DNA of 64,000 nt from Leptospira sp. WS4.C2 (GCF_040833985.1 NZ_CP162139.1:2190001-2254000); one strand, 5' to 3'. Shown: positions 28,116 to 39,441, numbered from the stretch's first letter. A program made the numbers and translations. The notes: a model not told the origin generated them from the sequence alone.

Positions 28116-29891
28116 TTAGATCACTTCTTTCGACATCTTTTCGGGAGCGGAAATTCCAAGAAGTTTGAGTCCATTTTCTAATGCCAACTTGGTATACAAT
28201 ACAAGGACAAGGAGTGTATCTCTTTCTTTGCCAACTTTGTCTTTGATCCGGTTGTCTTTTTGCGAATAGAACTTTGTAAACGATTTACTTAAGGATTGTA
28301 AATAATTCGTAAGCCTATGTGGTTCGAAACTCGTCGCTGTATCAAATACTTCTTCTTGTAACCTTGCCACCCAAAATAGAAGACGAGTCCTTTCTTCTTG
28401 TTTTAAAAATTCCACAGTCGCTTCTGGTTGGAGATTTTTTAAGTCCATTGGAACTTGTAATTCACGAAAGATCGAACAGATCCTTGCATGTGCATATTGG
28501 ATATAAAATACAGGGTTTTTATCGGATTCATCTTTGGCCAAATCCAAATCGAAATCAAGAGGAGCATCTGAGCTTCTCATCAGAAAAAAATACCTACCCA
28601 CATCCCGACCTTGTTTGCCCAAATAAGAAAGTAAATCTCTCATGGTTTGGAAAATTCCCAAACGTTTACTCATTTTTACTTTCTCTTTGTTCTCGATCAA
28701 ATTGACCTGTTGGGCAATGAGAACTCGAAAACTCTCTTCTGTTTTTCCAAAAGACTTCACTGCCCCTTTTAGTCTGGCAATGTATCCGTAATGGTCCGGC
28801 CCCCAAATATCGATCAGCGTATCAAATCCTCGTGCGAACTTATTGTAATGGTAAGCAATGTCTGCCATAAGGTAGGTTGGGCGGCCATCCTCTCTTCGGA
28901 TCACACGATCCTTATCATCTCCATATAAAGTGGAAAGGAACTGAAGTTTCCCATCGATAGTAGTTACATCTTCTTTTTTTAAAAGAGAAGGTACCTTCTC
29001 CACATCACCCGCTTCATGGAGGCTACGTTCGCTAAAGAACAAATCAAAATTCACACCAAAGAGCGTTAGATCTTCTTTTTGCCGCGCTAAATTGTATTCC
29101 ACCGCATAACGAGAAAGAAAGTCAATCACCTCATCCCAATTTTCTTTGGCTACAGAATCGAAGACAAATTGAGACCTTGTTTGGTCTTCCATACATTGAA
29201 TGGCAATGTCTTTGATGTACTCCCCTCGGTAACTTTCCTTAGGCAAAATTCTTTTTTTGATGAGTTCGATTACCGGCTCCTCTGATTCTTCTTCTTGGAA
29301 ACGGATGACCTCTCCCTTGGTTTCAAAAATCCGAAGTAAAACCGCCACACCCAGTAGATAGACTTGGTTTCCATAATCATTTACATAAAACTCTCGTTTA
29401 ACGCTATGACCAAGACTTGTGAGTAAATTTGCCAGTGCATCTCCATAAGCCGCAGACCTTGCCGAAACAATATTCATTGGTCCTGTGGGGTTCGCTGAAA
29501 CAAACTCGAGAAGGATTTTTTCTTTTTTAAGGGTCTCTGCAAACTGAACACTAGGTGACATCACAGAGGCAACATATTGGTTTAAATAATCAACATGAAC
29601 TCGGAAATTTATAAATCCGGGTGGAGAAAAACTAACAAATTCAAACATAGAATCATTTTTAATTTCAAGAAGGACTGCTTCTGCGATCTCCTTTGGATTT
29701 TGATTTAACAAATTTTTGTTTTCTAAAGCAAAAGGGGATGAGTAGTCTCCAAATTTTTCATCCCTCGAATATTCGATTCGAATTTTTAAGGAATCTTTAA
29801 GCGAAGTTAGGTTATTTTTATTTAAATAAATATCTACTGCTTTCTCTAATTCTGCCAGTACAAGTTGTTTTAATAGTTGATTTACATTCAT
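28116..29891 (-). CDS. argS: Arginyl-tRNA synthetase
   Basis: A 591-residue class I synthetase that charges tRNA-Arg. The N-terminal Arg-tRNA-synthetase additional domain spans about 1-85, the catalytic core follows, and the C-terminal anticodon-binding helices end the protein (FYSQKDNRIKD, LKLLGISAPEKM). KMSKRLG is the second class I signature. The first, normally HIGH, reads NIVS in the stretch NPTGPMNIVSARSAAYGD; the surrounding ArgRS residues are conserved. I start at ATG 29891 (MNVNQLLKQ); 15 extra in-frame codons upstream would overlap the preceding gene. Confidence 0.95.
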   Translation of the reverse strand: MNVNQLLKQLVLAELEKAVDIYLNKNNLTSLKDSLKIRIEYSRDEKFGDYSSPFALENKNLLNQNPKEIAEAVLLEIKNDSMFEFVSFSPPGFINFRVHVDYLNQYVASVMSPSVQFAETLKKEKILLEFVSANPTGPMNIVSARSAAYGDALANLLTSLGHSVKREFYVNDYGNQVYLLGVAVLLRIFETKGEVIRFQEEESEEPVIELIKKRILPKESYRGEYIKDIAIQCMEDQTRSQFVFDSVAKENWDEVIDFLSRYAVEYNLARQKEDLTLFGVNFDLFFSERSLHEAGDVEKVPSLLKKEDVTTIDGKLQFLSTLYGDDKDRVIRREDGRPTYLMADIAYHYNKFARGFDTLIDIWGPDHYGYIARLKGAVKSFGKTEESFRVLIAQQVNLIENKEKVKMSKRLGIFQTMRDLLSYLGKQGRDVGRYFFLMRSSDAPLDFDLDLAKDESDKNPVFYIQYAHARICSIFRELQVPMDLKNLQPEATVEFLKQEERTRLLFWVARLQEEVFDTATSFEPHRLTNYLQSLSKSFTKFYSQKDNRIKDKVGKERDTLLVLVLYTKLALENGLKLLGISAPEKMSKEVI

Positions 29892-29893
29892 TT

Positions 29894-30148
29894 CTAATAT
29901 TTGATTTCCATCTTGAGTTTGTCTGAAGTTTGCCAAAGTTCAAAACTTCTTTGTTTGAACCTAGTTACAAAATGAGGGATACTTTCTTTTTCTTCTCTGA
30001 GAGTGGTTTGAAAGGTTTCAGGTTGTCCTTTCCCCGTTATATTTTTTCTATTCTTTCGCAAATCTTCTCCTTTTAAGAGAAGTTGGAACAAAGCAAAAAA
30101 AACAGAGAGAGTCATACAAAGTAAGATTGTTTTAGTAATAGTATTCAT
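29894..30148 (-). CDS. Small membrane-anchored hypothetical protein
   Basis: An 84-residue protein with an N-terminal hydrophobic segment (TILLCMTLSVFFALFQLLL) followed by a charged tail rich in Lys and Arg. It overlaps the recO stop by 4 bases and ends 2 bases before argS, so it is embedded in the operon, which supports it being real. No family recognised. Confidence 0.55.
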   Translation of the reverse strand: MNTITKTILLCMTLSVFFALFQLLLKGEDLRKNRKNITGKGQPETFQTTLREEKESIPHFVTRFKQRSFELWQTSDKLKMEIKY

Positions 30149-30894
30149 AAATACCCTATCGTTTTATAAAACTCGAAGTATGATTTTAATTCTCTTCCGA
30201 AAAGGGACCGCAAAAACTGATTCAGAATCAGATCCCCATCCCTATACTCCGTTTCCCGAGGGAACATACCTACTACGTTTGAAAATTTCTTTGATAACAT
30301 AGTATGAAATAGTTTCAAAACAGGCAAATGATCTTTGGGAATAGGATGGCAATCGGAACATAAAAATTCACGATCATCCACCGAAAAATAAGCAGCCCGT
30401 TTAGAAAGAACCTCTTCCCCACAAGTATGACAATAGAATTCCGTAGGGAAATGGCCCATATGCGAGAGAGCCCTTAATTTAAAAAAAGGTAGGATTTGTA
30501 TCTGAAAACCCTTTTCGTTGCATGTATCCAAACTCCCCGAAAGAAGTTGGAAAAGAAAGGGATGACTTTCCCCTTCCGGGTAAATCATAGAAGTAAGCTC
30601 CGTCAGATAGAGTACAAACAACGTTCCCAGGTAATCCGATTTTAACTCATCATAACGATTCACTAGATGGACTTCCTTAATGGACTTCCAATCTTTCTCT
30701 GCCTGGTCATAATAATCTAGCTCCACGAGGGAACCAATCTCTGTGGTAATGATAGCACGGCGTTTGGACTTACGAATTCCTTTACTTAAAAAATGCATCC
30801 TAATTTGCGTTTCACCGGCAAGACTAATCACTCTGTCACTATCCCCGATATCTCGGCTTTGGATGACAATCCCTCTTTCTTTTCGAATGGCCAT
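30145..30894 (-). CDS. recO: DNA repair protein RecO
   Basis: A 249-residue RecO, which binds DNA and helps RecR load RecA at gaps (RecFOR pathway). The N-terminal OB fold begins RGIVIQSRDIGDSDRVISLA. The C-terminal half has the four-Cys zinc site CHTCG...CSDCH. Length and order are typical. It is flanked by ybeY, whose stop abuts its start, and the small membrane protein gene. Confidence 0.9.
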   Translation of the reverse strand: MAIRKERGIVIQSRDIGDSDRVISLAGETQIRMHFLSKGIRKSKRRAIITTEIGSLVELDYYDQAEKDWKSIKEVHLVNRYDELKSDYLGTLFVLYLTELTSMIYPEGESHPFLFQLLSGSLDTCNEKGFQIQILPFFKLRALSHMGHFPTEFYCHTCGEEVLSKRAAYFSVDDREFLCSDCHPIPKDHLPVLKLFHTMLSKKFSNVVGMFPRETEYRDGDLILNQFLRSLFGRELKSYFEFYKTIGYL

Positions 30895-31365
30895 TTATCT
30901 TTCAAACACCAAATCCAAACACTCATCTTCTTTTTTTCGCATAAGGATGGCATCTTCTTCGTTTGTTTCATGGTCATACCCAAATAAATGTAAAATTCCA
31001 TGAACAAGCAGGCGATAGAATTCATCCACGAGACCATGGCCAATTTCTTTTGCTTGGAGAATGCAGGTATCCATAGAGATGACAACTTCACCTAAGATCT
31101 GAAAGGGGATAGGAGGAGATTCTGAATAAAGAGGGAATGATAATACATCGGTGGTTTTGTTTAAGCCCCTCCTCTCTAGATTGATTTCTTGCATCAGAGT
31201 ATCATCCACAACTAAAATGGAAAGTTCTAATGCTTTCAAAAAATTGGGGCTTAAAAACTTTAAAACTCGCTCACAGTTTTCTAAAACCAATGCACTTTCG
31301 ATTTCATTTCTACTTGGACCCCACTGATCATTCCAATGGGTCGAAACCATAAGTGAGGAATTCAT
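30895..31365 (-). CDS. ybeY: Endoribonuclease YbeY (rRNA maturation factor)
   Basis: A 156-residue metal-dependent RNase for 16S rRNA 3'-end maturation and ribosome quality control. The zinc-binding [17 protein letters not shown] stretch near the C-terminus supplies the three His of the Hx3Hx5H motif, and [11 protein letters not shown] is the second conserved segment. It overlaps the end of the pgpH gene by 4 bases and, as in many bacteria, travels with phoH. Confidence 0.95.
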   Translation of the reverse strand: MNSSLMVSTHWNDQWGPSRNEIESALVLENCERVLKFLSPNFLKALELSILVVDDTLMQEINLERRGLNKTTDVLSFPLYSESPPIPFQILGEVVISMDTCILQAKEIGHGLVDEFYRLLVHGILHLFGYDHETNEEDAILMRKKEDECLDLVFER

Positions 31366-33728
31366 TTTTTAGTTTTTTTGGAACCAGCAGCTTCCAATGC
31401 TTTGGTATCTTCTGGTTTCGGGTATTTGGGCCTTTGGTGCAAACTAGAGAGTAATACTTCTTTGAAACTGGCTTTGATGATTTCCAAATCCCCAATGGTC
31501 AGTCCACTTTCATCCAATTGGTTTTCTGCCAATTTAGAATTGATGATTTTACGAATCAGTTCATCTAAACTTTCCTGCGAAACTTCATCTAACGACCGCG
31601 AGGCTGCTTCCAATGAATCAGCTATCATCACAATCCCCGTTTCTTTGCTCTGCGGTTTGGGACCTGGATATTGAAAATCTTTTTTGTTAATGTTTTTACG
31701 AGCAGAGGCAGAAATATCTTGTAACGCCTTATGATAGAAAAATGCCATGGTGGAAGTTCCATGATGTTCTGGAATAAAACTGATGATCTCACGAGGAAGA
31801 CGGGCTTTTTTTGCCATCTCAATTCCATCTAACACGTGATCAATGACAGTTTTTGCGGCCAAGGCTGGATTATCTTTATCGATATGTTCTGGTTTTGGAA
31901 TCAAATGTTGGTTTTCGACAAAAAAACCAGCATTGGGAATTTTTCCAATATCGTGAAAGTAAACACCCACACGCACAAGAAGTCTATCTAAGTTAAGATT
32001 TTGGGCAGCCCTCTCTGAAAGTGCCGCCACCATAAAGGTATGGGTATAAGTAGACGGGGCCTTGGTGAGAAGTTGTTGTAAAAGCGGATGGCCAGTGTCA
32101 GCAAGTTCGATTAGTTTAAACCTGGTTGGAATATTAAATACATATTCATAGAGAGGAAGTAAAAACTGAACCGCTGTAGCACTAGCAAATCCATTAACAA
32201 AACACATCACAGTGATTCGAAATAAATTGGAATTACTTAGATCCCGAAAAAAACCAGCACCAGTTGATACATAAAACTCTCTTCCATCAAACAAATAACC
32301 AGCCGTGGTGATAAGGATTTGGACAAAGGTAAGTAAAAAACCAGCCTTTAAAAAATCGATACGTTTGAGGAGTCGCCTTCCATAAATCGAACTCATAACC
32401 GCGACGGTAAAGGCCAACATAAAGGAGGTTGGGTTGTATCTTGAGGCAAAAAATACGGCAAAGGAAAGAAAAAATCCAATCGCAATAGAAAGTTGTTCGT
32501 CGTATACAAAACCAAGAAGTAAACACAACATTCCTACAGGAACAAACATCCCAAAATAATACACACCCGACAAATCACTGTCAGTTGCGTAAAAAACATT
32601 AGAAAGAAGATAAATGGATGCGATGACAATCCAAAGTGTAAAAAAAATAATCAAATTACTAGAAAGATCATTCAACCGATTTGGTCTGTAACGAATGAGA
32701 TAAAACCCAACAATCACAATCAGAACACATTGTGTGAGAAATATGGAGACAATCGATGCCAAGTTGGCCCTTGTCGCATAACGATTCATCATCTCTAACT
32801 TTAATTTGACTTCAGGAGTGATCACATCTCCTGCACGTACAATCACCTCATTGGCTTGGATTCTACTTTTCTGAATGGCAACAGAGTTTGTCGCTCGCAT
32901 GCGGGCATTTTCTGTCTCTTCCGGATTGTAATTACAAGCAGGATAGGAATATACATAGTAGAGTCCAATCCGAGACACTGCCTTAAGTAGTGATTCAGAG
33001 ACATTCGGCAACTTCTCGGCAGCTAACTTCGATAATACAGAGGCAACAGGTCCCTCTTTATAAATTTGGGATCTGGGGATCACTAAATTTCCATCAATGA
33101 TGGAGGTTTGGTCTTGGGTTCCGATGTTTCGGATTTTGGCCCCTGCTTTGTCCAATTCTTTTGCAAAGCTTAAGTCTTCTTTTACGATACAATATTTAGA
33201 AAAAATTAAGTTAGTATATTGTTGGATAAAGTTCTTTAGTTTATCTTTTTTTGGGTAATCCAAAATGGCTTGGATTTCTTCATTGGTCCGATTTCGCCAT
33301 CGCGGAATCCGGTCTTTCACCACCGTAGGACTTCCCTTTCCCTCCGCTAGGATGGTGCGTAAGAGTTCGATATCTTCCGAAAGATTGGTATCAATTCCTG
33401 CGACTAAAATTCCAAAGTCTTTATCAAATGCAAAAGGAACGCTGGAAGCAGCCTTTTGTTTTTCTTGATTAGTTTTTTCCGCATCTTCATAAGAAAATTC
33501 TTTTACCGATTGAATGGTCTCTGGGGCAATTTTACCTTCCGAAAACAAACCATCTGGATCTGTATTGACTCTCGTTTGCCCAAAGAAAGGAATCGAAAGT
33601 ACATAAGTAACAAATAGTAAGGTAAGCGAAACCAAAATGATTTGTATGTTTCTGACAACCGAAACTGGCCTAACTTTTGTTAGGAAGTCGGTCACTTGAG
33701 TCATGGAGGAATCTAAAATCTTTTTCAT
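31362..33728 (-). CDS. 7TM-HD family phosphohydrolase (PgpH-like, probable c-di-AMP phosphodiesterase)
   Basis: A 788-residue membrane protein. A first helix near residue 25-45 is followed by a large extracytoplasmic domain (to about 330), then about seven helices and a cytoplasmic HD domain with [16 protein letters not shown] near residue 593 and PEHHGTSTM. This is the 7TM-7TMR-HD/HD architecture of PgpH, which degrades cyclic di-AMP in Firmicutes. The same activity here is inferred from architecture. It stands between phoH and ybeY with 4-base overlaps, a widely conserved order. Confidence 0.9.
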   Translation of the reverse strand: MKKILDSSMTQVTDFLTKVRPVSVVRNIQIILVSLTLLFVTYVLSIPFFGQTRVNTDPDGLFSEGKIAPETIQSVKEFSYEDAEKTNQEKQKAASSVPFAFDKDFGILVAGIDTNLSEDIELLRTILAEGKGSPTVVKDRIPRWRNRTNEEIQAILDYPKKDKLKNFIQQYTNLIFSKYCIVKEDLSFAKELDKAGAKIRNIGTQDQTSIIDGNLVIPRSQIYKEGPVASVLSKLAAEKLPNVSESLLKAVSRIGLYYVYSYPACNYNPEETENARMRATNSVAIQKSRIQANEVIVRAGDVITPEVKLKLEMMNRYATRANLASIVSIFLTQCVLIVIVGFYLIRYRPNRLNDLSSNLIIFFTLWIVIASIYLLSNVFYATDSDLSGVYYFGMFVPVGMLCLLLGFVYDEQLSIAIGFFLSFAVFFASRYNPTSFMLAFTVAVMSSIYGRRLLKRIDFLKAGFLLTFVQILITTAGYLFDGREFYVSTGAGFFRDLSNSNLFRITVMCFVNGFASATAVQFLLPLYEYVFNIPTRFKLIELADTGHPLLQQLLTKAPSTYTHTFMVAALSERAAQNLNLDRLLVRVGVYFHDIGKIPNAGFFVENQHLIPKPEHIDKDNPALAAKTVIDHVLDGIEMAKKARLPREIISFIPEHHGTSTMAFFYHKALQDISASARKNINKKDFQYPGPKPQSKETGIVMIADSLEAASRSLDEVSQESLDELIRKIINSKLAENQLDESGLTIGDLEIIKASFKEVLLSSLHQRPKYPKPEDTKALEAAGSKKTKK

Positions 33729-34732
33729 GGTTTTTTAGAAAATAAACTTTCGTTTTCTTCAAATCGTCTGACAATCGATTCGACGATAGGGTGGCGTGTA
33801 ATATCTTCTCTTCCAAAGAAAATCGTTTCAATTCCGTTTAGATTGCGAAGGGTATACACTGTTTTTTCTAAACCTGAGCGTCCATGTGCCAAATCAATTT
33901 GGGTGGCATCGCCTGAGATTGCCATTTTAGAATTTTTACCAAAACGAGTGAGAAACATTTTTAATTGAGGCAAAGTACAGTTTTGTGCTTCATCCAAAAT
34001 AATAAAAGAATGAGAGAGAGTACGACCCCTCATAAAAGCAATGGGAGCAATTTCAATTTTACCCACTTGCAGATACTCCGTTGTCTTTTCAAAACCTATA
34101 CATTCGTGTAACGCATCATAGATGGGGCGTAAATAAGGGTTTACCTTTTGTGTTAAGTCCCCCGGTAAAAATCCTAAGTTCTCCCCGGCCTCCACAGCAG
34201 GACGAGTGAGAATTAACCTGTCTACTTCCCCCGTTTGCATCATCCGACACGCAGTTGCTATGGATAAAAAAGTTTTACCGGTTCCGGCAGGTCCCATCGC
34301 AATGGTAATGTAGTTTTTGTGAAGGCTATCCACAAAACTTTCCTGGTTTTTGGTGCGAGGAAAGATGGGTTTTCCTTTAAAGGTAACAAAGATTTTGTCT
34401 CTCGGAGTCCAAGTCTCTCCTTCCTTTTGGAAGTCAGAGGATCCGGGTGTGGGCCAACCGCCACTCGAGTCTTTTACTTTATTCACCAAATAATCAATAT
34501 CAAAAAATGAATACTCAGCTTTGTCTGGTCTACGTTTGAAATTTTCTTCCACTTTGTGAAAGGTATCCAAGGCAACTTGGACTTGATCCTCGCTCCCTTG
34601 GATGATAAGAGATTTTCCTCTGGGGATGAGTTTTACATTGAGTCGACTTTCCCATAACGGGAGTTTGCTGTCTCCAATCCCACAAACCGTTTGGTAGAGG
34701 GATTCTTCCTGAAATGTAAAACTTTCATCCAT
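33725..34732 (-). CDS. ybeZ: PhoH family ATPase
   Basis: A 335-residue P-loop protein. Walker A is GPAGTGKTF, Walker [10 protein letters not shown], with the family stretch [19 protein letters not shown] between. An N-terminal KH-like segment precedes the ATPase. PhoH/YbeZ proteins are thought to act as RNA helicase-like partners of YbeY in rRNA processing, consistent with ybeY being two genes downstream. The start codon lies 1 base after the aspS stop. Confidence 0.93.
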   Translation of the reverse strand: MDESFTFQEESLYQTVCGIGDSKLPLWESRLNVKLIPRGKSLIIQGSEDQVQVALDTFHKVEENFKRRPDKAEYSFFDIDYLVNKVKDSSGGWPTPGSSDFQKEGETWTPRDKIFVTFKGKPIFPRTKNQESFVDSLHKNYITIAMGPAGTGKTFLSIATACRMMQTGEVDRLILTRPAVEAGENLGFLPGDLTQKVNPYLRPIYDALHECIGFEKTTEYLQVGKIEIAPIAFMRGRTLSHSFIILDEAQNCTLPQLKMFLTRFGKNSKMAISGDATQIDLAHGRSGLEKTVYTLRNLNGIETIFFGREDITRHPIVESIVRRFEENESLFSKKP

Positions 34733-34733
34733 A

Positions 34734-36539
34734 TTAGATAGTGACTACCCTGAGCTTTAGTTCTTCAAGTTGTTTTGCATCGACAGGACCCGGCGCTTCA
34801 CTCATCATACAAGTTCCCTTTTGTGTTTTTGGGAAGGCAATGACATCACGAATGGAAGTTCCACCCGTTAGTAACATCATAATCCGATCCACACCAAAAG
34901 CTATCCCTCCATGAGGTGGCGCACCGAAAGAAAGAGCATCGAGTAAAAATCCAAATTTGGATTTTGCATCTTCTTCCCCAATTCCTATGGCTTCCAAAAC
35001 TAGACTTTGGATTTCTGGATTGTGAATCCGAATCGATCCCCCGCCTATTTCTGTTCCATTCAAAACTAGATCATAAGCTTTAGCACCAATTGTAGAAAGG
35101 TCAACTGATTTCCCAGCTTTCCAATCTCTTAGTTTATCAAAGTCTTCTTCTTTAGGCGAAGTGAAAGGATGGTGGAGGAAGGTCCAAGTTTTTGTGGCTT
35201 CATCCAGTTCAAACATAGGAAAATCCACGACCCAATGGAAACTATAAGGAACCTTAGGTGGATCGTATTTTTCAGATAATTTCAATCGAAGGGCACCAAG
35301 AGAGGCATTGACTATCTTAGAGGTATCGGCTCCAAAGAAAACCATGTCCCCTTCTTTAGAACCAACGGCTTTGGCAATTGCTTCGAGTGCTTCCGGAGTG
35401 AAACGTTTGGTGATGGTGGACTCGAGACCCCCTGCCCCATGTTTCATATACGCAAGTCCTTTCGCGCGGAAGTCTCTGGACAACCAACCCGTTAGGTCTT
35501 CGATTTCTTTTCTGGAAATCACAGATCCACCAGGAACACAAATTGCTTTCACCACTCCGCCACTGGAAACCGCAGCACTGAATACTTGGAAGTCCGCATC
35601 TTTTACAATCTCGGATACATTTACCAGTTTCATTCCAAAACGAATGTCTGGTTTGTCTGAGCCGTATTCTTCCATAGCCACATGATAAGGCATGGTCATA
35701 AAGGGTGCATTCACTTCTAAGTGAAACACTTTCTTTAATGCATAAGTCCACATAGCTTCGATTTCACGGCGGATGTCGTCTTCGGTCACAAAAGAAAATT
35801 CCATATCGAGCTGAGTGAACTCAGGTTGACGATCCGCACGTAAGTCTTCGTCTCGAAAACATTTTACAATTTGGAAGTATCTCTCCATTCCCCCAATCAT
35901 CAGGATTTGTTTGAAAAGTTGGGGAGACTGCGGAAGAGCATAAAACTCTCCTGCATTCAAACGAGATGGAACTAAAAAGTCCCGTGCCCCTTCTGGAGTG
36001 GATTTATTTAAAATAGGAGTTTCGATTTCCAAAAAGGATTTGTTATCTAAATATTCTCGCAAAGCAAAGGTTAGTTTGTGACGTAAAACCAAACGGTCAC
36101 GAAGTTCTTCTCGGCGCATATCAAGGTAACGATACTTCAAACGGATTTCTTCCCCAGAAGGATCAAACTCATCTAAGGTAAAGGGAGGAGTTTTGGATGT
36201 ATTTAAAATTTCTACAGATTCAGCAATTAACTCGTATTTGCCGGTTTCCATTTTCGGATTGATGGATTCTGCATCACGAAGCGAAAGTTTTCCCTTCACA
36301 GCAATCACAAACTCAGAACGAATTTTTTCTACTTTGGAGAAGTCGTCTCCGAGGATTTCTTTACGTGCCACAATTTGCAAAATTCCAGAACGATCACGAA
36401 GGTCGATAAAGATCACTCCCCCTTGGTCGCGGTAACGAAATGCCCATCCGGAAAGGAATAAAGTTTTACCAACAGATGCATCCGATACACTCGTTGCACT
36501 CATTCTATTTTTGTATTCTGATGTTACCCACTGATTCAA
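34734..36539 (-). CDS. aspS: Aspartyl-tRNA synthetase
   Basis: A 601-residue bacterial-type class II synthetase. An OB-fold anticodon domain comes first ([20 protein letters not shown]), then the catalytic domain with [16 protein letters not shown], and motif 2 [18 protein letters not shown], the GAD insertion typical of bacterial AspRS, and motif 3 [17 protein letters not shown] start at 36539 with AGAGG 7 bases upstream. A discriminating or non-discriminating specificity cannot be read. Confidence 0.97.
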   Translation of the reverse strand: MNQWVTSEYKNRMSATSVSDASVGKTLFLSGWAFRYRDQGGVIFIDLRDRSGILQIVARKEILGDDFSKVEKIRSEFVIAVKGKLSLRDAESINPKMETGKYELIAESVEILNTSKTPPFTLDEFDPSGEEIRLKYRYLDMRREELRDRLVLRHKLTFALREYLDNKSFLEIETPILNKSTPEGARDFLVPSRLNAGEFYALPQSPQLFKQILMIGGMERYFQIVKCFRDEDLRADRQPEFTQLDMEFSFVTEDDIRREIEAMWTYALKKVFHLEVNAPFMTMPYHVAMEEYGSDKPDIRFGMKLVNVSEIVKDADFQVFSAAVSSGGVVKAICVPGGSVISRKEIEDLTGWLSRDFRAKGLAYMKHGAGGLESTITKRFTPEALEAIAKAVGSKEGDMVFFGADTSKIVNASLGALRLKLSEKYDPPKVPYSFHWVVDFPMFELDEATKTWTFLHHPFTSPKEEDFDKLRDWKAGKSVDLSTIGAKAYDLVLNGTEIGGGSIRIHNPEIQSLVLEAIGIGEEDAKSKFGFLLDALSFGAPPHGGIAFGVDRIMMLLTGGTSIRDVIAFPKTQKGTCMMSEAPGPVDAKQLEELKLRVVTI

Positions 36540-36551
36540 TTGAAAACCTCT

Positions 36552-37895
36552 TTATAATGGAACGTTGTCGAAACGGCTGATCTTCGGATTGAACATCAAT
36601 GGAAAATCGGCCGTAGCACCCGCTCTGTTTTTGGCGATGATGATCTCAGCCATTCCCCTTTTGTTCGGGTCAAGCTCTTCGGGAGGTTTCACCATTTCTT
36701 CCCGATATATAAAACATACAATATCCGCATCCTGCTCAATGGCACCTGACTCCCGTAAGTCGGATAGTTGTGGCCTTTGATCTTTGGAGCGGTTTTCGAT
36801 GGAACGGTTCATCTGCGATAAAGCGATGATGGGACAACCCACTTCCCGTGCCATTTGTTTCAGTCCCCTGGAAATATTGGCAACCTCTTGTTGCCTCCCC
36901 CCCATGGCTGCTTTCGGATCACTCATTAGCTGTAAATAATCCACAATCACAAGCCCCACTTCTTCTGTGGTACGAAGTTGGCGCAGTCTTGCAGAAAATT
37001 CTTGGATGGTCAAATACCCTGAATCATCAATGTACAAACTAGCTGATGTGATATTTCCAATACTGTCTTTGAGTTGGGTCATTTGTGCCGAAGTCAGAGT
37101 TCCCGCCTTTAAGGCATAGGAATCAATCCTTGCATCCGCACTGATCAGTTTCAAAAGTAATTCGATCCGGCTCATCTCAAGGGAAAAAATAACAACCGTT
37201 TTACGCTCTTTCAACGCAGCATTGGCTGCAATGTTTAGGGCAAAGGTAGTTTTTCCGTTACCGGGACGAGCCGCAAGGATCATAAGTTCGTGTGACTTAA
37301 GGCCTGTGGTCGCCATATCTAAACCGGTAAAATGGGTTTTTAATCCGTTAATTCCACCGGTTCCATTTTGGCTTGCCGCCACAACGTTTTTGATGTAATC
37401 AATGAGTGCATTGGCATCATCTTTTACTTTTCGTAAACCTTTGGATCTCTCTTGGCGAGAGATGTCCATAAGCGACTGTTCTACAAGACTAAATACAGAA
37501 TCGTTTTCCCCAGGTTCAATTTTTACTTTATCGATGGCTTGGTTTAAAGCTTCGACGTATTTGCGACGATCTGAAATACGTTTCACCCGCCGAACATAAT
37601 AGTCCAGAGGTTGGAAGGGAACAGTATCTTTGTAGAGGGAAGTGATGTATTCCAAGTCGCGGGATTCATCTTTAAAAAGACGTTTCTCCCGCATTTGGTT
37701 TGTGACCGTAACCAGGTCAATGGCAATCCCTTCACTGATGAGATCTGTGACAGCTTCAAAGATTCGTCTATGGCTGTCCATGTAGAAGTCATCCGGGCTA
37801 AGACCTAAGTCTTCCTGCCCGGCTACCCCTCTCATGAGTAGGTAACCGATTAAGTTCTTCTCAGACTCTATCTCCTGAAGGGGGTTAGAATTCAT
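36552..37895 (-). CDS. dnaB: Replicative DNA helicase DnaB
   Basis: A 447-residue hexameric helicase that unwinds DNA at replication forks. The N-terminal helical domain ([10 protein letters not shown]...) is followed by the RecA-like motor with Walker [13 protein letters not shown], the [11 protein letters not shown] stretch, Walker [11 protein letters not shown] and [10 protein letters not shown]. The length is standard and no intein is present. It follows rplI by 21 bases, the common rpsF-ssb-rpsR-rplI-dnaB order. Confidence 0.97.
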   Translation of the reverse strand: MNSNPLQEIESEKNLIGYLLMRGVAGQEDLGLSPDDFYMDSHRRIFEAVTDLISEGIAIDLVTVTNQMREKRLFKDESRDLEYITSLYKDTVPFQPLDYYVRRVKRISDRRKYVEALNQAIDKVKIEPGENDSVFSLVEQSLMDISRQERSKGLRKVKDDANALIDYIKNVVAASQNGTGGINGLKTHFTGLDMATTGLKSHELMILAARPGNGKTTFALNIAANAALKERKTVVIFSLEMSRIELLLKLISADARIDSYALKAGTLTSAQMTQLKDSIGNITSASLYIDDSGYLTIQEFSARLRQLRTTEEVGLVIVDYLQLMSDPKAAMGGRQQEVANISRGLKQMAREVGCPIIALSQMNRSIENRSKDQRPQLSDLRESGAIEQDADIVCFIYREEMVKPPEELDPNKRGMAEIIIAKNRAGATADFPLMFNPKISRFDNVPL

Positions 37896-37916
37896 CGAAA
37901 AAACGTTAGCTTAAAA

Positions 37917-38363
37917 CTATGTTTGGCCGACGACTTTAACTATGATTTGGGGAACAACACCTTCAGCCAAACGAACTTTAATTTTATATTCGCCCACTGA
38001 CTTTAGTGGCTCACCTAAATCTAGTTTGCGTTTGTCGAGTTCTACACCAGTGTTTTTGATTGCGAGTGCAATGTCATTCGCTGTTACAGAACCGAAAAGT
38101 TTGTCGTTCTCACCCACTTTCACTTTTATCTCGTAAGTTTTACCTTCGATTGAAGAAGAAAGTTCTTTCATCACCTTCACACGTTTGTCGCGTTTCAGTT
38201 CAGCAAGTTTCTTTTGGTGGACTGCGGCTTTTGTGTTTCCATCATTTGCACGGACTGCAAATCTTCTAGGAATGAGGAAGTTACGCGCATAACCGTCCGC
38301 AACTTCTTTCACATCACCAGCATCACCAAGATTCAATACATCTTTTTGCAATACAACTTTCAT
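37917..38363 (-). CDS. rplI: Ribosomal protein bL9
   Basis: A 148-residue large-subunit protein. MKVVLQKDVLNLGDAGDVKE and GYARNFLIPRRFAV are the N-terminal domain signature; a long helix joins it to the C-terminal RNA-binding domain. AGGAG lies 8 bases before the ATG. It is between rpsR and dnaB. Confidence 0.98.
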   Translation of the reverse strand: MKVVLQKDVLNLGDAGDVKEVADGYARNFLIPRRFAVRANDGNTKAAVHQKKLAELKRDKRVKVMKELSSSIEGKTYEIKVKVGENDKLFGSVTANDIALAIKNTGVELDKRKLDLGEPLKSVGEYKIKVRLAEGVVPQIIVKVVGQT

Positions 38364-38372
38364 CCGTTACTC

Positions 38373-38717
38373 CTACAGAACTTTAAACGGCAATAAGCCG
38401 ATCGATCTGGATTTTCTGATTTCACGAGCGAGGGCTCTTTGGTGTTTACCACAAGTTCCAGTGATTCTTCTTGGAATGATTTTACCACGGTTGGTAACAA
38501 ATCTTTCTAAGATGTCTACTCGTTTGTAATCAAGTCCTGCAAGTAAGGCTTTGTCAGCGCAGAACTTACATACTTTCTTTTTATATTTTGCGTTTTTACG
38601 ACCGAATTTGCCTTCTCCGTCTTTACCACGGAAACCGCCTTTTTCGTCGTCTTCTAACCCGTCCATACTCTCGCGGGAATCTGTTCTTGTATCATCAATA
38701 TTTGTCGTTTCGCTCAT
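38373..38717 (-). CDS. rpsR: Ribosomal protein bS18 with N-terminal extension
   Basis: A 114-residue small-subunit protein. The conserved core starts near residue 48 (CKFCADK, then [18 protein letters not shown] and [18 protein letters not shown]) and includes three Cys and a His that could bind zinc. Ahead of it is an acidic then glycine-rich extension of about 45 residues not present in standard 75-90 residue S18. ATG 38717 is preferred because AGG lies 8 bases upstream; ATG 38723 is only 2 bases from it. Confidence 0.95.
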   Translation of the reverse strand: MSETTNIDDTRTDSRESMDGLEDDEKGGFRGKDGEGKFGRKNAKYKKKVCKFCADKALLAGLDYKRVDILERFVTNRGKIIPRRITGTCGKHQRALAREIRKSRSIGLLPFKVL

Positions 38718-38729
38718 TGTCATAACCTA

Positions 38730-39173
38730 TCAAAAAGGAATGTCGTCATCACCGGCTGGATAATCATCATAACCACTACTTACGCCGGAATCATAAGAAG
38801 TTGAACTGTCAGAACGGTCGCCACCTGATCCACCGCCGCCTTGTCCTTGACCGCCAAGTAATTGTGCGGATTCGACATAGACTCGGATTTTAGAGGCTTT
38901 TTTGCCTTCAGGAGTTTCCCAGGACTGTTGTTGAAGTCTACCTTCGATCGCTACTTGTTTTCCCTTGCCAGCATATTGTTTTAATATGTCAGCGAGTCGG
39001 CCCCATGCAACACAGTCAAAATAATGAGTTTCCTCTTTCTTTTCACCGTTAGTCACATAAACTCTGTTATTCGCAATTGAGAAATTGACAACAGAACTTC
39101 CGTTCACCGATTTAAATTCCGGATCACGGGTCATTCGACCGATTATAAGTATTTTGTTGAGATCGTTAGCCAT
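38730..39173 (-). CDS. ssb: Single-stranded DNA-binding protein
   Basis: A 147-residue SSB. The OB fold (about 1-105) has NKILIIGRMTRDPEFK, VNFSIANNR and IEGRLQQQSWETPEGKK. A Gly/Ser/Asp-rich linker leads to the acidic tip DDDIPF, which recruits repair and replication proteins. The gene overlaps the rpsF stop by 8 bases. Confidence 0.97.
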   Translation of the reverse strand: MANDLNKILIIGRMTRDPEFKSVNGSSVVNFSIANNRVYVTNGEKKEETHYFDCVAWGRLADILKQYAGKGKQVAIEGRLQQQSWETPEGKKASKIRVYVESAQLLGGQGQGGGGSGGDRSDSSTSYDSGVSSGYDDYPAGDDDIPF

Positions 39174-39441
39174 TTGCCCTGATTACGAGGGTTTTTAAGA
39201 TGTTAACATTGAGTTTGAATTCATGTTCGATCTTAGAGACTTCAGTAGGGGATCCGGAACACTTGATGAGTGTGAAGTGACCTTGTTCGTCTTGTCCAAC
39301 GGGATGCCAGAGTCTTTTAGAACCCCAATCCTCTTCGCCTTGGATCGTGAAGTTGTATTTGGAGAGTAAGTCTTTTACTGCAGACTTCGTCTCTTCTACA
39401 TTACCTTCACGAAGAATATTCGTGATTTCGTAGTTTCTCAT
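39166..39441 (-). CDS. rpsF: Ribosomal protein bS6
   Basis: A 91-residue small-subunit protein that pairs with S18. MRNYEITNILREG is the family N-terminus, and the WHPVGQDEQGHFTLIKCSGS strand region follows. I start at ATG 39441, where GGAGAA lies 3 bases upstream and the N-terminus matches the family. In-frame codons continue upstream to 39534 but add residues unlike any S6. It is the first gene of the ribosomal/replication run. Confidence 0.97.
   Translation of the reverse strand: MRNYEITNILREGNVEETKSAVKDLLSKYNFTIQGEEDWGSKRLWHPVGQDEQGHFTLIKCSGSPTEVSKIEHEFKLNVNILKTLVIRANG

Noticed and set aside
28319..28705. 128-codon open frame opposite argS
   Set aside because: It is antisense to the conserved C-terminal domain of argS and has no recognisable features.
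35356..35751. 131-codon open frame within aspS on the same strand
   Set aside because: It is an alternative frame of a conserved gene, Cys/Arg-rich with no recognisable motif.
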